Of a stretch of DNA of 44,371 nt, positions 35,762-43,321 are shown one piece after another. Within the stretch, counting starts at the first letter, position 1. Every line of letters starts with the position of its first letter. Made by a program: the position numbers and the translations under genes. Source of the DNA: Bacillota bacterium (GTDB taxonomy: Bacteria > Bacillota > Sulfobacillia > RBS10-35 > JAJYVN01). The stretch lies in contig JAJZMB010000107.1 in NCBI GenBank assembly GCA_021803205.1, positions 1 to 44,371 on the forward strand, read 5' to 3'. The notes beneath the pieces were generated by a model, which saw nothing but the letters and a program-made list of their open reading frames with translations, was not told where the DNA came from and did no database searches.

Positions 35762-36718
35762 CTATGGATGGCTCCCGCGGCGAAACGTATCGGGCGCGAT
35801 ACCAAAACATGCCACAAACGCCCGGCGGAGCGCGCGGCCATCCGCATATCCGACGCGAAGGGCCACTTCGTCCAGCCCGAGCGGGGTACTGAGCAGCAAT
35901 GCGGCGGCGCGCCGCACACGCAGATGCCGCAAGAAAGCCCTCACGGTCTGTCCGGTCGCCGCTTTGAATTGTTTCCGAAAGTGCCCGCTTGACCATCCGC
36001 ACGATGCGGCCAACGCGGGAAGGCCGGCATCCGGAAGTGTGTCGCCATCCAGCAAGCGGTGCACAGCAGGAAAGATGCGCTGCCAGACGGCGGTGGAGGG
36101 TGATTGCGGACTTTCCTGGCTATTACCAACGCGCCACAGGGTCGCCAGCAGGATCAGCAAATGCCCATACAGCAGCATGCGATATCCCGCATCCCGCTCA
36201 TTGTATTCCCGCACCATGGTTGCCGCTATGTTCAGCGGTTGAATACATCCATTCAATGGATTTGTCAAGCTCCGAAAATGTGCCGCCCCGTACTCACCCC
36301 CGGTGCCTAAGAACAGATCCAGGACGCCAGCCATTTCCGGGTGATCCGCCGCACCGGCCAGGACGGCTTCGGTAAATACGACGTTGCGAACAACGAAGGG
36401 CGCATTGCCATGCACAACGTACGCGTGTGGTACGACGGGATTGATCAGCACGACATCCCCGGGATCGAGCGGCGATCACCGAGATCTACACACGTGCCAG
36501 CCGTGGCCCGAAACCACAAGTGCGATTTCATAGAAATCGTGAGCGTGCATATCCGATGCATGGCGGACCACACGTTCGTTGGCCATTATCGATTCCCCCG
36601 GTCGAAGCAATGCACCTCGCCTCAGCACACGGAGGGGTCTGGCCTGCGGCGAATCGCCGCGAGAATCGCCCAAGACCACCGCAACTGTCCCCTTCCTGTC
36701 CCGCTTGGTCCTATCCAC
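35762..36718 (-). pseudogene. AraC-family regulator broken by an in-frame TGA
   Basis: One continuous minus-strand frame encodes an AraC/XylS-type regulator. The N-terminal cupin has DMHAHDFYEIALVVSGHGWHV. A TGA at 36476-36478 interrupts it, and the frame then continues SPLDPGDVVLINPVVPHAYVV. The C-terminus has both helix-turn-helix units (LAASCGWSSGHFRKQFKAATG and LDEVALRVGYADGRALRRAF). The likely start is ATG 36586 (GGGGGA 7 bases upstream); codons to 36718 may be leader. TGA ends other genes here, so recoding is unlikely. A GTG at 36451 could restart, giving a protein without most of the cupin. The gene is divergent from the binding protein at 36902 and was presumably its sugar-responsive regulator. 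Confidence 0.8.
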
Positions 36719-36901
36719 CGCAGGGTTCGGTCAATACACTACATCGCAGGGCTTTGCGCTGGTCATGGCACCCATCGGTCTGATCCGGCTTTCGCGCGTT
36801 TGCGTCTCGCGTCTCGCACTGCCACCTGTCCCTCCTGCGGGGTGGGTGGGAGCGGGCGGGTCGCGGTCCCTCTCAACATTCTCCAGAGAGGGGGTTGTGA
36901 C
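36719..36901. promoter_or_regulatory. Divergent control region between the AraC-type gene and the binding-protein operon
   Basis: 183 bases separate the back-to-back frames. The arrangement is the classical one for an AraC-type regulator controlling itself and a neighbouring sugar operon. I could not identify convincing -35/-10 pairs or paired operator half-sites. AGAGAGGGGG close to 36902 is the ribosome-binding site of the binding protein. Confidence 0.5.
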
Positions 36902-38353
36902 TTGGAAGGCGCAGCTGCACGGCTGATCACGCGCCGCACGGCACTGCGTCGTTCCGCTGGAACCGTCATTGCGCTGACGTCTGCGTGTTCTGTGACCGGA
37001 TGCGCCATCCATGCGGCTGCGTCCGCACGTCCCGCCGTTGCCGAGCCCGTCACCACAGTGCCCTTTCAGCTTTACGTGGTCGGCATCGACCTGTCGGCGT
37101 CCACGAGGAATCTCATTCAGGCATTTGTCGATCGTTCATTCAATTCATTACATAAAGGCATCCGGGCAGTCTGGCAACCCCAGATCTCCCCTCCGACCAT
37201 CGTCACCCTGGCGTCCGGCACCGGTGCACCATGGATTCTTGCGGGATGCTGTGTCTGGTGGCCTCAGGTGCTGCCCTTCCTCGAACGGCTGGACCCGTAT
37301 CTCCAGACCGCAAACATCCCGACGAGCCTCTGGTCGCGCAGGCAATTGACCGCGTTCCAACAGCCGGATGGGTTGTACGCCCTGCCAGAGGATGCCGCGT
37401 CGGAATGCTTTTTGTATCGGCAGGACATCCTTGATTCTCTGGGACTGCCTTATCCCTCCCCAGATTGGGATTGGATCCAGGCACGGGCACTCTGGGAACA
37501 ATGCAGCACAGTGCAGGGCACCCATCGTCGATACGGCGTTGCGATTCCATTCAATCCAACGGCGTGGATGCCCGAGGGTTTTCCGCTCCTGGGCGGATTC
37601 GGCGGGGCGCTCATGGACGCCACGAGGACGCGTTGTCTCTTGGACCAACCAGGCAGCATCGCCTGCGGACAGTATTTCCTGCATATGGTTTGGAACGGTG
37701 TGGCCACCGCCGGTGGCGGATTCCCCAATCCTGGCATCTTTGATGGAACGGTCGTCTTCACGCAGGGAGCAGAACCGACAATCATCTACGCGGTGCAGAG
37801 ACTGGGCACCGGCACAAAGTGGGACTTCATTGCTTTCCCCCGTTGGCCGCGCGGCCCGCTCAGCATCCTCCACAACAACTTCTACGGCTTGAACGCCGAA
37901 GCACAGATGAAGGATCTCGCGTGGGAACTCTTGCAGTTTGCGGCCATCGATCCCGCATGGTCCCGCTTCTACATGCGGCTGGCGCTCGCGCCACCGGGCC
38001 AGCCCCGTTTGCTCGAAGAATGGAAGACAGTGCTGCAGACCGTGGCCCCCGTTCTCAGCACAAAAGCACTGGATTATTGGATACAACCAACGCTCGGCGA
38101 CAACTCTGCGTACGACTTCGAGTTCTTCCAGTATCAGCCTTTGCAGGCAGCCGCACTGCTTCAGAAGACGTGGGTTGATATCTGGAATCACAAGTCGGCT
38201 GTCACAGAGGGCTTCAGAACGATCACGCAGCAAGTGAACGCCCTGGAAACGGCGTCACGATCGCAGGCGCCGCCCCCAAGCGCGGCTCAGATCGTGGCCG
38301 CCACGCAAAAGAGGAACGCCAGGTTGAACAGCATGTTCAGACCGCAACCGTGA
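36902..38353 (+). CDS. ABC sugar-type solute-binding lipoprotein (Tat-type signal)
   Basis: 483 residues from TTG 36902, with GAGAGGGGG 7 bases upstream; a longer frame to 36341 only overlaps the regulator on the other strand. The N-terminus has RRTALRRSAGTVIALTSAC and then VTGC, so it is a twin-arginine-like lipoprotein signal with two possible lipid-Cys positions. Family landmarks are LYALPEDAASECFLYRQDILD, YPSPDWDWIQA, ACGQYFLHMVWNGVAT, AWELLQFAA, VAPVLSTKALDYW and VNALETA. It is the first gene of a plus-strand operon with an oxidoreductase (54 bases on) and a sugar isomerase. Codon use looks less GC-biased than in the paralogues at 14-22 kb. No permease is present. Confidence 0.87.
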   Translation: MEGAAARLITRRTALRRSAGTVIALTSACSVTGCAIHAAASARPAVAEPVTTVPFQLYVVGIDLSASTRNLIQAFVDRSFNSLHKGIRAVWQPQISPPTIVTLASGTGAPWILAGCCVWWPQVLPFLERLDPYLQTANIPTSLWSRRQLTAFQQPDGLYALPEDAASECFLYRQDILDSLGLPYPSPDWDWIQARALWEQCSTVQGTHRRYGVAIPFNPTAWMPEGFPLLGGFGGALMDATRTRCLLDQPGSIACGQYFLHMVWNGVATAGGGFPNPGIFDGTVVFTQGAEPTIIYAVQRLGTGTKWDFIAFPRWPRGPLSILHNNFYGLNAEAQMKDLAWELLQFAAIDPAWSRFYMRLALAPPGQPRLLEEWKTVLQTVAPVLSTKALDYWIQPTLGDNSAYDFEFFQYQPLQAAALLQKTWVDIWNHKSAVTEGFRTITQQVNALETASRSQAPPPSAAQIVAATQKRNARLNSMFRPQP

Positions 38354-38407
38354 GCGTGGTCCTGTCTCCGAGCACGGACGCCGAAGATCTCTGGGAGGTG
38401 AGCGACG

Positions 38408-39448
38408 ATGCAGCTTCGAATGGGCCTGGTGGGGTGCGGACCGCGTCAACGACAGCACATGACTGCACTCCGCCAGGTCCCCGAGCTCAAGGTGGCAGCA
38501 TGCGTCGACATAGATGCACAGCGTTTGCAGGATTTCGGGCAGGCGTACGGCCTTGGTCCGGGGCAACGCTTTCGTACAGTTGGGGATATGCTCGCCGCGG
38601 AACACATCGATGTCGCCACGGTCGTGACCTCGCCACGGGTGCGCTTGGAGATCGTACAAGTTCTGGCTCAGGGCGGGGTGCGCGCAATCCTCGTTGAAAA
38701 ACCCATGGCGCTAGAACTGGAAGACGCGTATCAGATGCTCCGGGTGTGCACCGACGCGGGCATTCAGCTTATGGTCAACCATCAGTATCGCTTCCTGCCG
38801 TTCGTCGGCGCCATCAGGGAAGCGCTCGCCAGCGACAGTCTCGGTAAAATCGAATACGTCCGAACGACATGTCCGATGAATCTTCACGCCCACGCCGTCC
38901 ACATGATTGATCTGGCCAATTACCTGGTTGGCGACGAACCCCTGGAGTGGGTGTTGGGCAACGTCGGCGGCACTGGGGCGTTCGCATCCAAACACCCCGG
39001 CCCCGACAGCGCCATCGCGACGTTTGCCTATCGGAACGGGATACGGCTGCATCTCGAATGCGGTCCTCAGTCTCCGCGGTCCGACGATAGGGCAAAACTC
39101 CACCTGTACATCGAGGTGGTCGGGGACCGCGGTCGTGCGTGGGGTGGCATTGACTCGGGGTACCGGATTGTGACCGGCGGAGCTGCTCCCCGGGAAATGC
39201 GCGACCTGTGGAGTACGGGCCAAACGGTGGCTCAAGTCGCCCTGTTCCGCCACATAGTGCAAACGGTTGTTGATCAACGCGCGGATGAGAATCTGTGCCG
39301 GGCTTCTCTGGGCGTGCGGACCATCGAGGCGGTGATTGGAACGATGCAGTCGGCATTGGAGCACCGCATCGTGTCACTGCCACCGCAGGTCCCGCCGGGC
39401 TATTTGGAACAGGTGCGACGAACGCTCACGGGGGTGAGCGGGGCATAA
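38408..39448 (+). CDS. Gfo/Idh/MocA-family oxidoreductase
   Basis: 346 residues. Nucleotide-binding region GLVGCGPRQRQH; VEKPMALE holds the catalytic Lys; HAHAVHMIDLANYLVGD is the second-domain active-site helix with the family's His and Asp. ATG 38408 follows GGGAGGTG at about 8 bases. It is the middle gene of the operon of binding protein, oxidoreductase and isomerase, an arrangement that fits import, oxidation and isomerisation of one sugar. The domain after residue 200 is only loosely similar to the other GIM proteins here, so substrate specificity probably differs. Confidence 0.9.
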   Translation: MQLRMGLVGCGPRQRQHMTALRQVPELKVAACVDIDAQRLQDFGQAYGLGPGQRFRTVGDMLAAEHIDVATVVTSPRVRLEIVQVLAQGGVRAILVEKPMALELEDAYQMLRVCTDAGIQLMVNHQYRFLPFVGAIREALASDSLGKIEYVRTTCPMNLHAHAVHMIDLANYLVGDEPLEWVLGNVGGTGAFASKHPGPDSAIATFAYRNGIRLHLECGPQSPRSDDRAKLHLYIEVVGDRGRAWGGIDSGYRIVTGGAAPREMRDLWSTGQTVAQVALFRHIVQTVVDQRADENLCRASLGVRTIEAVIGTMQSALEHRIVSLPPQVPPGYLEQVRRTLTGVSGA

Positions 39449-39495
39449 CGCGTGCACAAGGATTGCATAACGTCAAGGCCTCCACATGCTCGGGC

Positions 39496-39516
39496 TCCTG
39501 CAGCAATGCTGCAGGA
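39496..39516. promoter_or_regulatory. Near-perfect 21-bp palindrome, operator-like
   Basis: TCCTGCAGCA (39496-39505), one central A, then its exact reverse complement (39507-39516). A 10-1-10 arrangement has too small a loop for an RNA hairpin of full length, which favours a dimeric regulator's DNA site. It lies 70 bases before the isomerase start, within the 137-base gap of the plus-strand operon. AGCAGG is repeated at 39520-39525. Confidence 0.55.
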
Positions 39517-39585
39517 TATAGCAGGTCGTCCCTCGGGCCGCTCCTGCGTCGCATCACAGAGCCGAAGTTTAGGGAGGAACCCCGC

Positions 39586-40368
39586 GTGAACGTCATCGCA
39601 GCCTCCTCGCTTATTTTCGGCTCACAACCGTTGGCTCAAGCAGCCGCCAATATTAGGAGCGCGGGCTTTCAGGCCATGGATATCGGGCCAACGCACCTCT
39701 CTCCGGCCGCTATCGGCATCGAGCCGCAGCGTGCCGCCGAGCACCTGGCGGCGTCCCTGGGGATCCACGGTATTCGCCCGATTGCCTTTAATGCCGGCCT
39801 GCGGACCGATGACATGGCAAACACAGAAAAACGGCTCCGCCTGCTGGCTCTCACGGCCACTCGGCTCGGCGTTGAGGTGATCACATTCAACCCCGGTGCA
39901 TCGACAGGCAATCGCCATGCAGCAGTAGAGCGGCTGAAGTCGCTTGCCGATATCGCCAAGACCGTAGGGGTGGCCCTGAGCGCTGAGACCCATATGGGAG
40001 CGTGGACCGAGCGCCCGGAGGAGGCTGTCAACCTGTGTATGGAGGTGCCTGGCCTCACTCTCACGCTTGACCCCAGCCACTATTTCGCGGGTCCCGCAGA
40101 CGGACGTGATTGGAACGTCGTGCTGCCCTGGGTCACGCACGTGCATCTCCGTGATGCGGGCCACGGGCGCGCGCAAATCCAGATGCCTCCGGGGGAGGGT
40201 TGGGTGGATTTCCCGGCCGTATTACGAGCACTGCGCCAGGCGAAGTACACGGGAGCGTTGTCTATCGAGTACTTGGACACGCTGGGCACGCGCATGGGTC
40301 ACGACGCTCGGGCCTGCGCCATTTCATTAAAGGCCCGGGTGGAAGAGTTGCTCGCCGCCCAGGTGTGA
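39586..40368 (+). CDS. Sugar phosphate isomerase/epimerase (xylose isomerase-like TIM barrel)
   Basis: 260 residues from GTG 39586, chosen because GGGAGGA lies 7 bases upstream and the first barrel strand begins at once; the open frame reaches 39295 inside the oxidoreductase. Landmarks in barrel order: GFQAMDIGP, GIRPIAFNAG, GVEVITFNPG, ALSAETHMGAW with the metal-ligand Glu, LTLTLDPSHYF with Asp and His, THVHLRDAGHG with His, and GEGWVDFPAVL with YTGALSIEYLD. This set of Glu, Asp and His residues is the divalent-metal site of the AP-endonuclease-2/xylose-isomerase superfamily. It would interconvert a keto and an aldo sugar or epimerise one, probably the product of the GIM oxidoreductase before it. 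A decayed homologue is at 243-482. Confidence 0.87.
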   Translation: MNVIAASSLIFGSQPLAQAAANIRSAGFQAMDIGPTHLSPAAIGIEPQRAAEHLAASLGIHGIRPIAFNAGLRTDDMANTEKRLRLLALTATRLGVEVITFNPGASTGNRHAAVERLKSLADIAKTVGVALSAETHMGAWTERPEEAVNLCMEVPGLTLTLDPSHYFAGPADGRDWNVVLPWVTHVHLRDAGHGRAQIQMPPGEGWVDFPAVLRALRQAKYTGALSIEYLDTLGTRMGHDARACAISLKARVEELLAAQV

Positions 40369-40706
40369 GCTATGAACAAATACCGTCGAGAGCCTGCACC
40401 ATGTCCGCGATGCGGCAAAGGACGAGGACCGCTGCCGCGCAGGCCATGCCCCGCTGCAAGGCCTACCCGGGCCCTGTCCCTGCCGCAAACATGGCGCGCA
40501 GCCTCTGTTGCCGCCACACCGCCAACCGTCGCCTGTTGCGCGCCGGTTGGCGGTGTGGCGGACGCGGGCGCAACACCCGCAAAAGCTGTGACCGTGTTGG
40601 CGATCTGTTTGCAACCCGCCGTCACGCCCACTTGACGCTGCCAGAGCTTGGTCAACAACGGCCGGCTGCCGACAAGCGGTCGAACGATAACGGTCGACGC
40701 CTCGCC
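40369..40706. other. 338-bp gap between convergent genes
   Basis: It separates the plus-strand isomerase from the minus-strand DUF6807 gene. An ATG at 40372 opens an 87-codon frame with one CPRCG motif, but the rest is Pro/Arg/Ala-rich and crosses the long hairpin, so I do not call it. The hairpin at 40511-40561 is the one clear element. Confidence 0.5.
40511..40561. terminator. Long hairpin between convergent genes, possible bidirectional terminator
   Basis: CCGCCACACCGCCAACC (40511-40527) pairs exactly with 40545-40561: a 17-bp stem and a 17-base loop, plus one more G-C pair inside. It is placed where transcripts from the isomerase (plus) and the DUF6807 gene (minus) would meet. No T-run follows the stem on either strand, so a T-less terminator, an mRNA-protecting hairpin or a REP-like element all remain open. 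Confidence 0.5.
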
Positions 40707-41597
40707 TCAGCCGCGCAAGAGGCTCTCCCGTCGTGAGAAGTCTGCCGCCCATGCGGCGCACGTCTCGGCCGATGGCGTACCAGCATGCACCACCACCGCA
40801 TAGGACAGCGGCCAAGCCTGCCCGGGGGCGAGTTCCCTGCCCTCCGCATAGGTGGGCGCGGCCGAGATGAACGCCATCTGCTTGGACAGCGTGTGGAAGG
40901 CAACCGGGTGACGGTCGTTTCGCGGATGGCTGATCACGGTCACACCCGCTTCGCCTCCCCCGTCGTCGAGGTGCCCCGAGTAATCGCACCAGGCGGCGGG
41001 GATGCCGCGCGTCCCCTCCTCTCCGAGTCCTCCGAGGGAATTGAGGATCCGCGCCTTGACATTCATGGAGCGCGCCAGGCGCAGGCCGAGGCCGTTGTAC
41101 ACCGGCGGCGTGCGGAAGGACACGGAGCGGTCCAGCGCCTCGAAGACGGCGTCGACCTGGAACAGCCATGCCCCGTCGCTGCCCCGCATGGGCGACGCGC
41201 CAAACCCCAGGCGTTGACGCAACAACGGACGGCCGGTCGGATCCGGCCAGTCCAACTCCGCGGCGACCCAGGCTTCGTCCCGTCCGGCAAAACGCTCCAG
41301 CCAGCGGCGCCAGACGATCCGCGCGCTGACCTCGGGGCCGCGGTTTTCCTCCCAGAAGTTGAAGCCGTTGACGTCGGACCAGGTCAGCATCATGCCGCGA
41401 TGGTGCAGGTGGTCGAAGGGACGGTGCAGCGTGAGCAGATCTCCGGAGAGCGTATACAGGTGGGTCCAGGTAGGCTTGGGAACATCGAGGCCATATGTGA
41501 AACGCACCAGGATGCCCCTGGGTCCGACAAGGTCCAGGTATGAGCCGGATTCCTCCTGAAAACGCACCACCAACGCCCCCTGTCGCCTGTAATACAT
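40707..41597 (-). CDS. DUF6807 / PmoA-like family protein
   Basis: 296 residues. FDHLHHRGMMLTWSDVNGFNFWEE near residue 60, the late PVYNGLGLRLARSMN and AAWCDYSGHLDD are the recognisable features of the family once labelled methane oxygenase PmoA and now DUF6807. It has no relation to membrane methane monooxygenase; members are beta-sandwich proteins found in polysaccharide-utilisation clusters, often beside GIM oxidoreductases. The clustered His residues (HLHH) suggest a metal or sugar site. ATG 41597 has only a weak upstream GGCAGG. No signal peptide is seen. It is the last gene of the minus-strand operon that starts across the circle join, 281 bases after the sulfatase-like gene. Reaction unknown. 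Confidence 0.8.
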   Translation of the reverse strand: MYYRRQGALVVRFQEESGSYLDLVGPRGILVRFTYGLDVPKPTWTHLYTLSGDLLTLHRPFDHLHHRGMMLTWSDVNGFNFWEENRGPEVSARIVWRRWLERFAGRDEAWVAAELDWPDPTGRPLLRQRLGFGASPMRGSDGAWLFQVDAVFEALDRSVSFRTPPVYNGLGLRLARSMNVKARILNSLGGLGEEGTRGIPAAWCDYSGHLDDGGGEAGVTVISHPRNDRHPVAFHTLSKQMAFISAAPTYAEGRELAPGQAWPLSYAVVVHAGTPSAETCAAWAADFSRRESLLRG

Positions 41598-41878
41598 GAT
41601 CAGCCTGCCGGAAGATTCGCCCCAGGCGGCGGACCTACCGTCGGGCGGCCCGGACGCGCTCGTTCAGGGTCGGCCGAACTCGGCGTTTCCCCTCAACGAC
41701 GACAGCGTTGACCTGCCGAACGGCGGCTCTGCATACCTTCCCCACCCCCGTCGCCTGCGGCCAACCCCGCATAGTCGGCGTGGCTCCAGTCTGGGCCTGG
41801 ACCAGTGATCCCCGGTTTGTCGAATGGATCCGGACGCACAAACCGCACCGCAGCCCCTTCCGGCGCCCCCACAGCGGC

Positions 41879-43282
41879 TTATCGGGCGTCCCCGGGCCAG
41901 GCCCGCAGCCGGAGCACATCCTCGGCGACCCCACACTCCCCCAGGCGCGCCATGTACCTGCGGTGCAGCGCCTCCGCCCGCTGCCGCCCCTCCGGCGTGG
42001 CCCACAGATCCCGCGCCGACCCGGGGTCCGCGTCCCGCGCATAGATCCGGGGCTCGACCCCCTCGCCGCGAAATCCCCCCGGGTCCAGGAGCAGCCAGTC
42101 GCCATCGGTCACGCTGCTCCACTGCAGCCGGTCGGGAGCGGTGGGCAGGGTCGGTGAACTGATCGCGAGATCGCGTGCCGCGGCCGCCTCTCCCCGCAGC
42201 ACGGGCAGCAAAGAGACGCCGTGCGCTGGAGCGGCCTCCGGCCCCCGCGCGACCCCCGCCAGGTCACGCAGGGTCGCATGGACATCGACCGCCTGCGCCA
42301 GCGCCGCGCTCCTTCCGGGCGCAAGGCCCGGAACCCGCACCAGGAGCGGGACACGGGCCACCTCCGCGTACAGCGGCCAGCCCCGTTGCGGCACATCCAC
42401 CGTGTGCTTGCCGGTGTATCCGTGGTCGCCGAGGTAGTACCCGTGGTCGGAGATGAAGACGATGGCGGTGTGCTCCCACAGCCCGAGGTCGGCCACATGC
42501 TCCAGGAGCCGGCCCAACCAACGATCGACCAACGTCACCTCGGCCGCGTACAGCGCCCGGACGTGCCGCAGTTCCGCCTCGGAGATGTAGTCCAGGCGGT
42601 CCAGGTAACGGGGCTGGATCACCACCTGGCCCTCGTAGCCCGGATCGTAGCGATCCACGTACCACTGCGGCGGATCCCACGGTTCGTGCACGTCGAAGGA
42701 ATCGACCAGCAGAAAGAACCTGCGGCGGCGGTTGGCCTCGAGCCATGCCGCCGCGCGCCCGAAGACCCGCGCAGGGAAATAATCTGCTTCGCTCTTCCGG
42801 TCGGCCACGTTCCGGAGGTAGTTGCGCACCTCATCCGGGTTGCGCAGCTTCTCCGGCGCGCACGGAAGGGCGACGTCCTCGGGCGTCGTCGCATACGCAT
42901 CGCTGATCTGGCCCCGGATCACGTCCCATCCACGGAAGCCGAAGTGCAGATTCATGCCGGGCTTGAGGTAGTGGGGGTTGTCCGTGATCAATTGGGTGAC
43001 GAACCCCGCGCGCCCAAAGGCGGTCGCCAAGGTCTCCCGCCCCGCGGCGGGTAGCGGCGCCCATCCCCAGAACGGGAAGACGTATCGGCCGGTGAGCAGG
43101 TCCTGGCGCAGCGGAATGGTCGGGAACGACCCGACCCAGTGCTCCTCGAACACCGTCGCTTCCGCCGCCAGCCGATCGAGGGCAGGCGTGCTGATCCACC
43201 GGTTCCCATATGCTCCGAGATAGTCCCGGCGCAATGTGTCGCAAACGATCACCAGGATGTTCCACGGCTCCTGCTCCGCCAC
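41879..43282 (-). CDS. Sulfatase-fold hydrolase with Thr in place of the formylglycine Cys
   Basis: 467 residues from GTG 43282 (GGGAGGGAGGATG upstream; the frame begins at 43309). The fold is clear: ILVIVCDTLRRDYLGAYG with the metal Asp, DSFDVHEPWDPP, and VFISDHGYYLGDHGYTGKH with Asp/His ligands and Lys. The nucleophile motif, however, reads T55-I-P-L-R59 within GSFPTIPLRQDLLTGR, where sulfatases need C/S-x-P-x-R. Without Cys or Ser it cannot be matured to formylglycine. Alkaline-phosphatase-superfamily relatives such as nucleotide pyrophosphatases use Thr directly, so a phosphodiesterase-like or other esterase reaction is plausible. It starts 39 bases after a GIM oxidoreductase in the same operon. 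No signal peptide. Confidence 0.85.
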   Translation of the reverse strand: MAEQEPWNILVIVCDTLRRDYLGAYGNRWISTPALDRLAAEATVFEEHWVGSFPTIPLRQDLLTGRYVFPFWGWAPLPAAGRETLATAFGRAGFVTQLITDNPHYLKPGMNLHFGFRGWDVIRGQISDAYATTPEDVALPCAPEKLRNPDEVRNYLRNVADRKSEADYFPARVFGRAAAWLEANRRRRFFLLVDSFDVHEPWDPPQWYVDRYDPGYEGQVVIQPRYLDRLDYISEAELRHVRALYAAEVTLVDRWLGRLLEHVADLGLWEHTAIVFISDHGYYLGDHGYTGKHTVDVPQRGWPLYAEVARVPLLVRVPGLAPGRSAALAQAVDVHATLRDLAGVARGPEAAPAHGVSLLPVLRGEAAAARDLAISSPTLPTAPDRLQWSSVTDGDWLLLDPGGFRGEGVEPRIYARDADPGSARDLWATPEGRQRAEALHRRYMARLGECGVAEDVLRLRAWPGDAR

Positions 43283-43321
43283 GCCGTCATCCTCCCTCCC
43301 GCATGTCACCGGCCCCCGTCG

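Noticed and set aside
36470..36490. TGA recoded as an amino acid in the regulator
   Set aside because: TGA is the natural stop of many genes here (for example 12756, 15952, 26093, 38351), so a changed code is unlikely.
40372..40635. Small CPRCG-containing protein just after the isomerase
   Set aside because: Only one Cys pair, then Pro/Ala/Arg-rich sequence through a 17-bp hairpin; no ribosome-binding site at useful distance.
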